Of a DNA stretch of 64,000 bases, positions 19,733 to 28,952 are shown piece by piece (within the stretch, counting starts at the first letter, position 1; each line of letters starts with the position of its first letter). Under the pieces are notes generated by a model, which worked only from the letters and a program-made list of their open reading frames with translations, was not told the origin of the DNA and did not search any database. Position numbers and translations under genes: made by a program. This DNA comes from Serratia sp. M24T3 (lineage in GTDB: Bacteria > Pseudomonadota > Gammaproteobacteria > Enterobacterales > Enterobacteriaceae): contig NZ_AJHJ01000001.1 of the NCBI RefSeq assembly GCF_000257645.1, forward strand, positions 310,001-374,000, in the 5' to 3' direction.

Positions 19733-20587
19733 ATGGTGCTGATGATTGTCAGCGGCCGTTCTGGTTCCGGGAAGTCCGTTGCCCTCCGTGCGCTGGAAGA
19801 TATGGGCTTTTATTGCGTTGATAATTTGCCGGTCGTTTTACTGCCTCAGCTCGCCAGAGAGTTGGCCGAACGTAATACTTCAGCCGCAGTAAGTATCGAC
19901 GTGCGCAATATGCCAGAGACGCCTGAAGTTTACGAACATGCCATGACTCAGCTTCCGGACAGCTTCTCGCCACAGCTGCTGTTTTTGGATGCCGATCGCA
20001 ACACGCTGATCCGTCGCTATAGCGATACTCGGCGTCTGCACCCTCTTTCCAGCAAGAATCTGTCTCTTGAAAGCGCGATTGATCAAGAAGCCGAGCTGCT
20101 TGAGCCATTGCGTTCAAGCGCTGACCTGATTATCGATACTTCCGAGATGTCAGTGCATGAACTGGCTGAAATGCTGCGCACCCGTTTGTTGGGCAAACGC
20201 GAGCGCGAATTGACGATGGTGTTTGAATCCTTTGGTTTCAAACATGGCCTTCCTATCGATGCAGATTACGTGTTCGACGTTCGTTTCCTGCCAAATCCAC
20301 ATTGGGACCCGAAGTTGCGCCCGATGACCGGCCTGGACAAACCCGTTGCCGCCTTCCTCGATCGCCATACTGAAGTTCATAATTTTATCTATCAAACGCG
20401 CAGCTATCTCGAGCAATGGCTACCGATGCTGGAAACCAATAACCGTAGCTATCTAACGGTAGCAATCGGTTGTACGGGGGGTAAGCATCGATCGGTTTAC
20501 GTGGCCGAGCAGCTCGCGGACTATTTTCGTTCCCGTGGCAAGAACGTACAGTCCCGCCACCGCACGCTTGAAAAGCGCAAATCGTGA
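19733..20587 (+). CDS. rapZ: RNase adapter protein RapZ
   Basis: RapZ binds the small RNA GlmZ and presents it to RNase E, and senses glucosamine 6-phosphate, thus controlling glmS expression. The 284-aa protein matches E. coli in length. Walker A is GRSGSGKS (residues 8-15). The C-terminal RNA-binding region carries [11 protein letters not shown] and ends with a Lys/Arg-rich tail. ATG at 19733 (MVLMIVSG) was chosen over an in-frame upstream ATG; GGGAGAGA precedes both. Confidence 0.97.
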   Translation: MVLMIVSGRSGSGKSVALRALEDMGFYCVDNLPVVLLPQLARELAERNTSAAVSIDVRNMPETPEVYEHAMTQLPDSFSPQLLFLDADRNTLIRRYSDTRRLHPLSSKNLSLESAIDQEAELLEPLRSSADLIIDTSEMSVHELAEMLRTRLLGKRERELTMVFESFGFKHGLPIDADYVFDVRFLPNPHWDPKLRPMTGLDKPVAAFLDRHTEVHNFIYQTRSYLEQWLPMLETNNRSYLTVAIGCTGGKHRSVYVAEQLADYFRSRGKNVQSRHRTLEKRKS

Positions 20588-20614
20588 CAGTTTCTCTTTA
20601 TAACGGTAAAAGTT

Positions 20615-20887
20615 ATGTCGATAAAACAAAAGGTTGAGATTAAAAACAGGCTGGGAATGCACGCAAGACCGGCCATGAAGCTGTTCGAGTTGGTACAAAG
20701 TTTTGAATCGGAAGTGATGCTGCGTAACGACGCGGGTATTGAGGCCGAAGCAAGCAGCGTTATTGCGTTGCTGATGCTCGATTCCCCTAAAGGTCAAGAA
20801 ATTGAAATCGAAGCCACCGGTCCCGATGAAGCAGAAGCGCTGGAGGCTGTCATCAACCTGATAAATTCAGGGTTTGATGAAGACTAA
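20615..20887 (+). CDS. ptsO: phosphocarrier protein NPr (nitrogen PTS)
   Basis: This 90-aa HPr-like protein has phospho-acceptor H16 in GMHARPAMK. It ends INSGFDED exactly as in E. coli NPr. It relays phosphate from EI-Ntr (PtsP) to EIIA-Ntr. Last gene of the rpoN operon. A hairpin ACAGGGC/GCCCTGT (20896-20919) follows without a clear T-run. Confidence 0.96.
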   Translation: MSIKQKVEIKNRLGMHARPAMKLFELVQSFESEVMLRNDAGIEAEASSVIALLMLDSPKGQEIEIEATGPDEAEALEAVINLINSGFDED

Positions 20888-20895
20888 GCCTTTTG

Positions 20896-20919
20896 ACAGG
20901 GCCGCAGACGCCGCCCTGT
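20896..20919. terminator. possible terminator between ptsO and the PRD regulator gene
   Basis: A 7-bp stem ACAGGGC (20896-20902) / GCCCTGT (20913-20919) lies between two convergent genes. It lacks a T-run longer than three, so termination here is uncertain. Confidence 0.45.
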
Positions 20920-20934
20920 TTGAGAAAAATCCTT

Positions 20935-22851
20935 TTAAATTCGGCTCAAACAATCTATCGCAATCTCCTTGAAGCTATCGAAGCTCTTGCTGGTTAACAG
21001 GCGGCTCATCGATCTCTCGCGCACGAAAGTGACAAACAGATCATAAATCGCCATTGCTTCTTCATAATCGGCCTTGCTTATCGCCAGCAGGAAGATGACA
21101 TGCGCCGTTTCGCCATCCCCCCATTTGATGCCTTGGGGTGAGAGCACGGTAATTACCACCGTTTTTTTGGCCAACAGTCCTAACGAGTGCGGCAGCGCGA
21201 TCCCTTCACCCAGCATGGTCGAAACAATCTCTTCGCGTTCAACCACCGAAGGGTGAAACTCCTCATCAACATACCCCTCTTCCTCAAGCTGGCTGCACAC
21301 TTTACGGAACAACTGCGCCTGAGTCATAGGTTCATCAAGGCGCATAAAGTGGCGCTGGTCGAAAAATTTTTCCAGCATATATGGCCGCGTACGGTCCACT
21401 AGCACCAGTTTTCCCAATTGCTCCATCTGGAACTCAGTCGGGAATGGAGAAAGGACCACCACCGGCTTATTACGCTCTGCAACGCGCGCATTGGCGATGA
21501 TGAAATCTTCGTCGATATGCTGAAGCTTTTCGTAATCTCGCAGCGAAATAACGCGAGTAATAACAATTTGTGGGAATTTTCGGCTAATCTGAGCCTGGAT
21601 CATCCGAATGGTGGAATTACCGGTGTCGCACACCAGCATCGCCTGTGGATGGCGCTGATAGCCGATATTGTAATGCCGCTCAAGTCCGACACCGATATGC
21701 AGCACCAGGAAGCCAATTTCATTTTCGCTCAGACTATAAGGGGTATATTTTCCCCAGCTTGAAACGGCAGCCAGCGTAACGTCGTAAGCCATCGGATAAT
21801 GCTGTTTGATGTTATTCAGCAGCGGATTAGGAATATTGATCTGGTATTTAACCCGAGTGATCATCGCTTTGATGTGAGTCAGCAAATCTGATCGAAGCTG
21901 CTTATCACCTTGCAGATCATAGTTATAGTGAGCATTGATATACGACAAGATATAATCGACCAGCGACTCCTCGTCGTCAGCGTTAATATCAGTGGGTAGA
22001 ATACTTTGTACCCTTCTGGCCGCAATATTTACCCGCAAATAAGCCTCTTCGGCAGCAGGAATTTCTTTACCGACCATTCTTTTCAGCTCGGCGGCTAGCA
22101 TAACCGAGATATTCTTCACGCCCGGCTCTTGCTCTTCCGCATCGAAATCAGTCAGCGGATACCCACCGGCAATGCGCTTCACCGCCACTGCGCAATAAAG
22201 AATCAGATACTTTTCGCCTTCGTCGGTCAGTTGAATCGACGACTGCAACAGTAGCTGATGCATAAAATCGGTCAGTGGCTGGAGTGCCTCGGGTTCGAGG
22301 CTTTCAGCCTTGAGGAACGGGCTGATTTGATCATCGCTGTTAAGCTGAAACAGCAAATCGGTAAGGCAGGCGCGGATAGCCAGTTCGGAGCCAAACAGCT
22401 TCATGCCGTAACGCGGTTTGGCCTCGATATTCAAATGGTAACGCGCCAGATGCTCACGGACATCGGGCATGTCATTTTGCAGGGTTCCCCGGCTGACAAA
22501 CCATTCGTCGGCCAGATCTTCCAGTTTTAAGGAAAAGGAGGAGGTGAGAAAGCGGATAAGCAACCGGTTTACCCGCTCGGCAGCACTGCGCGGCGTCGGG
22601 TTAGCAGGCCGCGCGGGCTGCTGCAGCATGGAAAACAGCGCAGCATCGTCCACTTTCAGCTGATAGCCGCTGCCGCGATTATGCACAAAGCACGCGCCGT
22701 ATTGCTGCATGATTTCGTTCAACGCGGTGACATCGGCGCGCACCGTGCGCGTCGAAACGGCCAGGCGTTTCGCCAGCTCATCCTGAGGCAGCGTTTCCGA
22801 CTGCAAGGCATCAAACAATACGGCTAATCGTTGATAGGGAAATCTCACCAT
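20935..22851 (-). CDS. PRD-domain transcriptional regulator with EIIB- and EIIA-like domains
   Basis: The 638-aa protein has the modular layout of MtlR/LicR-type activators. It has an N-terminal HTH_11 (about residues 5-60, with STRTVRADVTAL), a second HTH/Mga region (about 90-160) and PRD1 (about 195-285, lacking the usual His). PRD2 (about 295-400) has H326 and H385. The EIIB-like domain has C408 (LVCDTGNST) and the fructose-type EIIA has H555 (ALPHS). Its activity is probably set by PTS phosphorylation. The ATG at 22851 (MVRFPYQRLAVLFDAL) was chosen because the longer frame overlaps the lactonase gene. It is the last gene of the minus-strand catabolic operon and likely controls it. Confidence 0.88.
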   Translation of the reverse strand: MVRFPYQRLAVLFDALQSETLPQDELAKRLAVSTRTVRADVTALNEIMQQYGACFVHNRGSGYQLKVDDAALFSMLQQPARPANPTPRSAAERVNRLLIRFLTSSFSLKLEDLADEWFVSRGTLQNDMPDVREHLARYHLNIEAKPRYGMKLFGSELAIRACLTDLLFQLNSDDQISPFLKAESLEPEALQPLTDFMHQLLLQSSIQLTDEGEKYLILYCAVAVKRIAGGYPLTDFDAEEQEPGVKNISVMLAAELKRMVGKEIPAAEEAYLRVNIAARRVQSILPTDINADDEESLVDYILSYINAHYNYDLQGDKQLRSDLLTHIKAMITRVKYQINIPNPLLNNIKQHYPMAYDVTLAAVSSWGKYTPYSLSENEIGFLVLHIGVGLERHYNIGYQRHPQAMLVCDTGNSTIRMIQAQISRKFPQIVITRVISLRDYEKLQHIDEDFIIANARVAERNKPVVVLSPFPTEFQMEQLGKLVLVDRTRPYMLEKFFDQRHFMRLDEPMTQAQLFRKVCSQLEEEGYVDEEFHPSVVEREEIVSTMLGEGIALPHSLGLLAKKTVVITVLSPQGIKWGDGETAHVIFLLAISKADYEEAMAIYDLFVTFVRERSMSRLLTSKSFDSFKEIAIDCLSRI

Positions 22852-22864
22852 AAACCTTCTGTTA

Positions 22865-24064
22865 TCAAGGCACCATGACCATCTGCGACGGACTGCCAAC
22901 CGCAGTATAATCGTCGACAAAAATTAATTTTCCAGTACTGCTCTCAACTTTGAATCGAGTGATGTTATCGCTGCGCTGATTCATGGCATAAACGTATTTG
23001 CCGTCGGCGGATAACGTCAGCGTGCGCGGATAATCGCCTCGCGTCCAGAACTCATCGGCCCAGTGCATGTCACCGCTGCCGGTGACGTTAATTTGCGCAA
23101 TGCTGTTGTGCAGGCGATTCGCGACATATAAATGCTTGCCGTCTTTACTGAGTACTATCCCGGCTGCAAAGTTGGTCCCTTTGAAGTTGGGCGGTAGCGT
23201 GGAAAGACTCTGCAGCTGGGTGAGCGTGCCTTTGCTCTTGTCGAATCGATAACTGGTCAGAATCGAGGCTTCTTCATTGACCAAAAATACAATATTTCCG
23301 TTGGGATGGAACACGAAGTGGCGTGGACCTGCTCCCGCAGATGAGGCATTGATAAACGGCGGATCGTTTGCCACCAGCTGACCATCTGCCGGATTAAGCT
23401 TCCACTGATAAATTCTGTCCAAACCAAGATCGGTTGAGAAAACAAACTTGCCGCCAGGAGCGGTGGCAATCATGTGGGCATGAGGACCATTATGATCGCT
23501 GATGGCAAAGCTGCCCTCGGCTGCCGCAGCGGGTTTTCCCGCGCCCGCAGGACCAGAATCCTGATGCACCGAACTGGCATCACTCAGCTTGCCGCTGCTG
23601 TCAATGGGGAAGGCCGCCACGACACCGCTTATATAGTTCGCGACCAGCAGATGATCCCCTGACGGAGTCAGTGAAAGATATACCGGACCCGCACCCTGGG
23701 AATCGACCTGATTAATCAGGCTCAGGCTGCCATCTTCGGGATTAATATGATAGGCGGCGACTGAACCGTGCTTGCCGCCGTTGTAATTGTCGACTTCACT
23801 GCCGACATACAGAGTTTTGCCCTGATGCCCCACCACCATCTGCGACTGGTTCGGCAGTTGGCTGACCAAGGTCTTGTCGCTCAGCGCCCCAGATTTGGCA
23901 TCAACCTTAAAGCGATAAACGCCTTCGCCGTTCGGGTTGTAAGTGCCTACATAGGCATAATGAGATGTCTCGGGAGTCATTGCCTTCTCTGCTGCATACA
24001 GCGGGGTGGCAGAAGCTGCCAGCAACGCTGAGGTTAAACCTGAAATACGTAGCCAGTTTCTCAT
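22865..24064 (-). CDS. exported lactonase-family seven-bladed beta-propeller protein
   Basis: The 399-aa protein has a Sec signal peptide ending about YAA-E (residue 25). The rest is of the lactonase/6-phosphogluconolactonase-like (YbhE, PF10282) type, with repeated strands such as YVGTYNPNGEGVYRF, HMIATAPGGKFVFSTDLGLDR and GKHLYVANRLHNSIA. Cytoplasmic Pgl (YbhE) lacks a signal peptide, so this is a periplasmic relative. It could open a sugar-acid lactone before uptake; this is inferred from its place between the aldolase and regulator genes. 57 bp separate it from the aldolase gene. Confidence 0.8.
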   Translation of the reverse strand: MRNWLRISGLTSALLAASATPLYAAEKAMTPETSHYAYVGTYNPNGEGVYRFKVDAKSGALSDKTLVSQLPNQSQMVVGHQGKTLYVGSEVDNYNGGKHGSVAAYHINPEDGSLSLINQVDSQGAGPVYLSLTPSGDHLLVANYISGVVAAFPIDSSGKLSDASSVHQDSGPAGAGKPAAAAEGSFAISDHNGPHAHMIATAPGGKFVFSTDLGLDRIYQWKLNPADGQLVANDPPFINASSAGAGPRHFVFHPNGNIVFLVNEEASILTSYRFDKSKGTLTQLQSLSTLPPNFKGTNFAAGIVLSKDGKHLYVANRLHNSIAQINVTGSGDMHWADEFWTRGDYPRTLTLSADGKYVYAMNQRSDNITRFKVESSTGKLIFVDDYTAVGSPSQMVMVP

Positions 24065-24120
24065 AGTTCCTCTTATGCTTTTAATGGAAAGAACAACCGC
24101 TTACAACCCGAAAAATCCGA

Positions 24121-24861
24121 TCAGGCCAAAAGCCTTTTCACACTCGCCAGCAAGGTTCTGACATCTTCAGGGCGGGTGTTGCCGCTGGCACTGTCGATAA
24201 TCGAGCTATAAATATGTGGAATGATTTTGCTGACTCCGGCTTCAAGAGCGATTTCCATAATCGCTTCGAAATTTTCCAAATCGATACCGCCGGTCGGTTC
24301 CAGCCAGAAATCCTGCTCCGCGCAGGCGCGGGCCACACAGGCAAACTCTTCACGAGTTTTCAGGCCGCCCATCGGGAAATATTTCACCGAGCTGCCACCC
24401 ATGTCTTTCAGCAGCGCGATTGCCGTGTCGACAGGTACAATGCCGTCGCTGGCAGTTGAACTCAGTGGGCCAGTGGAAATTTTTACCAGACCCACTTTGC
24501 CGGTCGGGGAAATCAGTCCATTGACCACGCTGTCGTTTTGGCCCAGCAACGCGCGGCTGGTGCCGACGCCGGTAAATACCTGATTTACGTGCTGTGGTTG
24601 AACCTGCCGAGAAATTTGACTGACCATTAGAGACTGACGCGGATCGCCCGCCCCCAGTCCAACGGAAAGCGCGTTTTCAATTAGCGCGGCATACTCTTTC
24701 ATGTCTGCCACGGCACTCTCGACGTCGGCGTAATTCTTTGACAGCACGCCAACCAGCACGTGACCTTCAGCCGCCTGATAAATTTCACGGGCATTATCTT
24801 TCGAACCGGCGAGCACGTTGAGGCAAACGCGATCGCGATAAAAATTCGGGGTCAGCTTCAT
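24121..24861 (-). CDS. dagF: 2-dehydro-3-deoxy-phosphogluconate aldolase, DagF/EF_0839 type
   Basis: The 246-aa protein belongs to the KDGP-aldolase family (PF07071, formerly DUF1341), with SSVKYFPMGGLKTREEF (probable Schiff-base Lys about residue 152) and LEPTGGIDLENF near the phosphate site. The family cleaves KDPG to pyruvate and glyceraldehyde 3-phosphate in amino-sugar-acid pathways such as D-glucosaminate use. The ATG overlaps the stop codon of the PLP enzyme gene by 4 bp. The exact substrate here is inferred. Confidence 0.82.
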   Translation of the reverse strand: MKLTPNFYRDRVCLNVLAGSKDNAREIYQAAEGHVLVGVLSKNYADVESAVADMKEYAALIENALSVGLGAGDPRQSLMVSQISRQVQPQHVNQVFTGVGTSRALLGQNDSVVNGLISPTGKVGLVKISTGPLSSTASDGIVPVDTAIALLKDMGGSSVKYFPMGGLKTREEFACVARACAEQDFWLEPTGGIDLENFEAIMEIALEAGVSKIIPHIYSSIIDSASGNTRPEDVRTLLASVKRLLA

Positions 24862-25976
24862 GCTTTCTCTCCACTAAACAAGGCTTTAAAACACTCGGCT
24901 ACGGTAACCAGTTGCGACGGCGTTACACTACGGACATCGACGTCAATCTTTCCTTCATTGGCGCGATAGCCACGGAAATAAATCGCAATTTCGCCCGTCT
25001 TCATCGCATCGACAATGGCCTTGGTTTTCCACCCTAGCTGCGCTTCGTCAAAGGTGATTTCTGTACGCGCAATATCACGCCCGGCACTGTCCCACACTAC
25101 TTTGGCCGAAACTCCGTCCAAATCGTTAAGGCTGTTGATAAACGGCGTCATTTTATCGACCATTTCCTGGCCGGTAGTTTTTGGCTGGCTGATGTAACTT
25201 TCGATCGCCTGAGTTAGCCCAAGAATGCCCTCTTTGCCGACCTTCATGGCACGGCCAATCCCGTTGGATTGCAGCTTCACCCATTCAACGTACTGCTTTT
25301 TGCCCAACACCAATCCACTGGTCGGGCCTTCCAATGCTTTTGCACCGCTGTAAATCACCAGGTCTGCGCCCATCTGGTAGTAGCAGGTCAGATCTTCTTC
25401 TGCCGCTGCATCAACGATCAGCGGGAGTTGGTGTTCGCGAGCCACTTCAGCGGCTTCGGCCACCGACAGAATGCTTTTCTGTACCGAGTGATGGGATTTG
25501 ATATACAAGATGGCTGCGGTACGCGCTGTGATGGACGCAGCCAGCTGTGCAGCAGAACATTCGTTGGCATAACCGGCCTCGATCACTTTACCGCCACCCA
25601 TGCTGACCATGGTCGCAACCGGCGCGCCGTAGTTAACGTTGTGACCTTTAGGCAGTACGATTTCATTGGCCACGGTCAGTGGTACGGCATGCAGATTTTC
25701 CAGTAACCAGGCATCGTCTTTAATAATGATGGCCGCCACGGATTGCGCGATGCCCGCCGAGGCACAGGAAACCACAACCGCGTTTTCAACGTTCAACAGT
25801 TTGGCAATATAGGCGCCGGTCTTATTGACCAGATCTTTCATTTCGAAAAAATGATTCAGACCATAATTTACGACTTCAGCCACGTCCGCACGCGGAGTGG
25901 ACACGCCGAGAATCGTCATGCGGCCAGAGGCATTAATCACTTGTTTTAAATCATACTTTTCATAGATTGAAGACAT
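24858..25976 (-). CDS. DgaE/SelA-like PLP-dependent ammonia-lyase
   Basis: The 372-aa fold-type I PLP enzyme of the SelA-like / DgaE group has D189 in LIVDAAAEED and the PLP Lys K213 in VIYSGAKALEGPTSG. DgaE converts D-glucosaminate 6-phosphate to KDPG plus ammonia. The adjoining KDPG aldolase makes an analogous reaction plausible. The ATG at 25976 has AAGGGAAG about 10 bp upstream and gives MSSIYEKYDLKQVINASGR. An ATG 18 bp earlier is also in frame. The gene overlaps the amidohydrolase gene by 17 bp. Confidence 0.82.
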   Translation of the reverse strand: MSSIYEKYDLKQVINASGRMTILGVSTPRADVAEVVNYGLNHFFEMKDLVNKTGAYIAKLLNVENAVVVSCASAGIAQSVAAIIIKDDAWLLENLHAVPLTVANEIVLPKGHNVNYGAPVATMVSMGGGKVIEAGYANECSAAQLAASITARTAAILYIKSHHSVQKSILSVAEAAEVAREHQLPLIVDAAAEEDLTCYYQMGADLVIYSGAKALEGPTSGLVLGKKQYVEWVKLQSNGIGRAMKVGKEGILGLTQAIESYISQPKTTGQEMVDKMTPFINSLNDLDGVSAKVVWDSAGRDIARTEITFDEAQLGWKTKAIVDAMKTGEIAIYFRGYRANEGKIDVDVRSVTPSQLVTVAECFKALFSGEKA

Positions 25977-27099
25977 TTTTTGACTTCCCTTCATCCGTTA
26001 ATATCGGCTCACCGGCAACAACCGCCGCCAGTGGCACCAGAATGCGGTCGCCCTTGACCGACTGACCTTCTGAATCGACAAATATCTGCGGTGCATGCTC
26101 AACGGCAAACAGTGTCAGATCGGCATCACCGCCCACTTCAAGGCGACCTTTATTGGGCAGGCGCAGCGCTTGCGCGGCATGACTGGTAACACAATCAATA
26201 ACTTGCGCCAGCGTGAGGCCAACGCTAAAGAATTTAGACATCACCGTCGCAAGACTATGCACCGGGCCGTTGATCCGATTGCGGCAGTAAATATCCGAGC
26301 TGATGGTGTGCGGAATAATGCCCTGCTTGATCGCCACTTCGGCAACCGCAAAACTGAAGCTCGCTGAACCATGCCCGACGTCCAACCTTACGCCGCGTTC
26401 GAGTGCGCGTTTGATCGCGTCGCGCAGCTGTCCTTCCGGGGTCAGAATGCGATTAGGCTTACCGTTAAAGCAGTGGGTGATAATGTCGCCTGATGCCAGC
26501 AGGTCGGCGATCTCATCCAAATTGGGTGGGTTGTTACCAATGTGTACCATCAACGGCAGCTGATTGTTTTCCTTCTGAATTTCTTTGGCGCGCACCAGAG
26601 GTTGAATACCATTTTTGCCCACGACGCTGCTGCTCATCCGCGCTTTGAGGCCAATGATAAAACCAGGATTGTTGGCAATCGCCTGACGGACACCCACCTT
26701 GTCTATCTGTGTCATGTCGGCCAGTTCGTTTTGCGTGACAATACCGGTGCGGGCAATGTTCAAAAAGGCGTAGACGTTAGTTTTGGCATCGCGAGTAATA
26801 CGATAGAAATCATCGACATCGTTCGCACCAGTGCTACCGGCATCGATAACCGTGGTCACACCGCTGGCGACTCCGATCAAATCAGGTTCATCGTGATAAA
26901 TCGGCGATTTTGGATAGCAATGCACGTGGGAATCGATCCACCCTGCGCTGACCCAACATTTGCCCTCTAAATCGAGGATTCTCCTGGCGCTTTCTGTGGT
27001 AGCAAGTTGGCCAATTGCCGCCAGCTTGCCGTCCAGAATCGCAATATCAATCAGGCTGCCGTCTGTTTTTTTGGCTTGTCTGACAATCAAATCATACAT
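25960..27099 (-). CDS. amidohydrolase / deacetylase family metalloenzyme (EF_0837 type)
   Basis: The 379-aa TIM-barrel amidohydrolase has H58 and H60 (DSHVH), K152 (GLKARMS, probable carbamylated Lys), H186 (MVHIGN), H209 (ITHCFN) and D269 (SSDIY). That is a complete binuclear metal site. The family is related to dihydroorotases and N-acyl-amino-acid deacylases. In this operon it could remove an acyl group before ammonia elimination by the PLP enzyme; the substrate is unknown. No signal peptide, so it acts in the cytoplasm after uptake. Confidence 0.82.
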   Translation of the reverse strand: MYDLIVRQAKKTDGSLIDIAILDGKLAAIGQLATTESARRILDLEGKCWVSAGWIDSHVHCYPKSPIYHDEPDLIGVASGVTTVIDAGSTGANDVDDFYRITRDAKTNVYAFLNIARTGIVTQNELADMTQIDKVGVRQAIANNPGFIIGLKARMSSSVVGKNGIQPLVRAKEIQKENNQLPLMVHIGNNPPNLDEIADLLASGDIITHCFNGKPNRILTPEGQLRDAIKRALERGVRLDVGHGSASFSFAVAEVAIKQGIIPHTISSDIYCRNRINGPVHSLATVMSKFFSVGLTLAQVIDCVTSHAAQALRLPNKGRLEVGGDADLTLFAVEHAPQIFVDSEGQSVKGDRILVPLAAVVAGEPILTDEGKSKNVFNL

Positions 27100-27137
27100 A
27101 CGGCATTTCTCCTTGAAACCTGTGCATTTTTAGACCA

Positions 27138-27791
27138 TTACAGTGAAATCGGGAAGATGGCCCCAAGGATCATTGCACCGAGGATCGCGCCGCCAGTCAG
27201 CGGTTTCTTCCAGAGATAGAACACCAGCGCGCCCAGCAGTGATCCCAAACCGATCGGTATCGAGGCCGAAATTGCAGACAGGATAATCAGTGGCCCGAGA
27301 AAACGCCCCGTGGTATTGCCTGCGCCCATCATCACGTCAGCGCCGTAAGTCGAGTTACCCTGATTGATGGTGAACTTACGTGCCAAAATAATGATGTAAC
27401 CCACGGCCAGTCCGAGGACTAAACCCGTTACCAGTGAAGCCGCGAAGTTGGTCACCGGGAACAGGATCCCCGAGCCTAGCAGCAGCGCGGGAACGCCGAG
27501 GCCGATGCCGGTTTGAATGGCGCCGCCGATGTCCAGAATCCCCACCAGCGAGCCTTCAATGATGCGCGCAAACAGGAAGCTGGCACCGAAAGCGGCTACC
27601 GCGCCATATACGCCGGTGTCCATGCCCGAACGCAACATTGACACAAACGCCACTTCGTTGAAGGCACCGATGCCGTATAGGTAATACATGTGTGTACCGG
27701 CAAATACCCCGGCGGAAAGTAGCCCGACAAAGATCGGGAATGACCACTCGGCGTACCAGAAACCGGTTTTGGCTTGTTCTTCCATTGTCAT
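27138..27791 (-). CDS. DUF4310-family membrane protein
   Basis: This 217-aa very hydrophobic protein has about six predicted membrane segments and many Gly residues (for example GILDIGGAIQTGIGLGVPALLLG). The N-terminus is cytosolic-looking (MTMEEQAKTGFWYAEWSFPIF). I recognise it as the DUF4310 family that accompanies DUF4311 and DUF4312. These were named after loci in Enterococcus faecalis and Aeromonas hydrophila. No transport family (PTS, ABC, MFS, TRAP) fits. It probably forms a channel or transporter with the DUF4311 protein 7 bp upstream. Biochemical function unknown. Confidence 0.75.
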   Translation of the reverse strand: MTMEEQAKTGFWYAEWSFPIFVGLLSAGVFAGTHMYYLYGIGAFNEVAFVSMLRSGMDTGVYGAVAAFGASFLFARIIEGSLVGILDIGGAIQTGIGLGVPALLLGSGILFPVTNFAASLVTGLVLGLAVGYIIILARKFTINQGNSTYGADVMMGAGNTTGRFLGPLIILSAISASIPIGLGSLLGALVFYLWKKPLTGGAILGAMILGAIFPISL

Positions 27792-27798
27792 GAACCCC

Positions 27799-28575
27799 TT
27801 ATTTGCCGCTGAGTGAGTTGTGAATGCCGTTCAGCCAGGTCGGCACGTTGAGCATGAAGGACTGCAACAGTTTGACGTCGAAGCCACGGAAGAAGCCGCT
27901 AAGCACGAACAGCGCGATAATAGCGCCCATCATGACTTTAGTGACGTGGTTCCAGCCGCCCTCTTCTACGCCTTTGCCGATCAGGATCCCCAGTACCAGA
28001 CCCGGCACAGCATTGCCCATGATCAACTGAGCCAGCCCACCAAAAATGGTGCCCCAGAAGCCGGAGCGACGGCCTGCATCGATAGCCGCAAGCCAGAAAA
28101 TTACCGGCATTACGGTGTTAACCAGCAGGTTGGCCGCAGGCACCAGCACCTTGATGGCGGTAACCTGCAATGCAGGCGGTACGGCAGAGGCCGTGGTGTT
28201 CAGGAAAGCCACCACGATCATGCCGATGATGCCACCCGCGATCGCCATTTTGCGCGGATCGTGCAGGGTTTCGGCCACGTTGCGATTTTTCATCATCAAC
28301 ACGGCCGCGGCCCAGTTTGGAATAATGCGGTGGTCGACATCCTGCGTGAAGGAACCGGCCGCCACTGAGGACGCCCAGGCGTTGAAGAAGAAGCCCAGTC
28401 CGAAAGAGAAGTGTGAGGCAGGATCGCCTTCACAGGAGTTGAGTTCCCCAAGCGTACGAAAAGCCCCCATTCCTTGCACGGTCGGAGCATGGAACATACG
28501 TGCAGCACCTGCACCTACGCCAACCCCTACCAGTCCGCCGATAATAAGCGACTTAAATAAGATAATTAGAAACAT
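27799..28575 (-). CDS. DUF4311-family membrane protein
   Basis: The 258-aa polytopic protein begins with a Gly/Val-rich helix (FKSLIIGGLVGVGVGAGAARMFH). It has about seven hydrophobic segments. Motifs include ELNSCEGDPASHFSFGLGFFFNAWASS (about residues 45-70) and IPNWAAAVLMMKNRNVAETLHDP. The conserved polar CEGDPASH and DVDHR lie between membrane segments and are candidates for substrate contact. I recognise the DUF4311 family by composition and context. It always travels with DUF4310; together they are the likely permease of this operon. Confidence 0.75.
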   Translation of the reverse strand: MFLIILFKSLIIGGLVGVGVGAGAARMFHAPTVQGMGAFRTLGELNSCEGDPASHFSFGLGFFFNAWASSVAAGSFTQDVDHRIIPNWAAAVLMMKNRNVAETLHDPRKMAIAGGIIGMIVVAFLNTTASAVPPALQVTAIKVLVPAANLLVNTVMPVIFWLAAIDAGRRSGFWGTIFGGLAQLIMGNAVPGLVLGILIGKGVEEGGWNHVTKVMMGAIIALFVLSGFFRGFDVKLLQSFMLNVPTWLNGIHNSLSGK

Positions 28576-28655
28576 CAGGTTATCCTTGTGATTATATTGA
28601 CTCGTGCGGGCAAGGTTGCATTCTTTGCAGAGGCAGCATTAAACCTGTCGAGCCT

Positions 28656-28952
28656 TTATTTCTTGGTGAATATGACCTGCTCAGTATTAATTACTGTCAT
28701 GTTGACGGTAATATCTAACGCCACGTGATAACTCTTCCTTTCTCTTGGCAGAAAAAAGAATAAAAACTTTTCGTGAGTGATCTTCTCTTCTGCTGTAATG
28801 ACTTTGACGTCCTGCGGCTCAATGCGCAGCAAAATATTATCAGTAGATTTAAGAACGGTTCGTTGTACCTGACTCAACGCCGACGAAAAAGCCGCAGCCT
28901 TGGTTTCGCCTTTGCCCTCAACTCTTACCGTCGTGGTTAATTGTTGCTTCAT
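28656..28952 (-). CDS. DUF4312-family cytosolic protein
   Basis: The 98-aa protein has no signal peptide or membrane helix. It has an alpha/beta pattern and a basic PRERKSYHVALDITVNMTVI strand near the end. I identify it with DUF4312 (EF_0830/AHA_3911-type) by its place between the SFCGS protein and the DUF4311 protein. Function unknown; it may be a soluble subunit of the transporter. Its start overlaps the end of the SFCGS gene by one base. Confidence 0.65.
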   Translation of the reverse strand: MKQQLTTTVRVEGKGETKAAAFSSALSQVQRTVLKSTDNILLRIEPQDVKVITAEEKITHEKFLFFFLPRERKSYHVALDITVNMTVINTEQVIFTKK

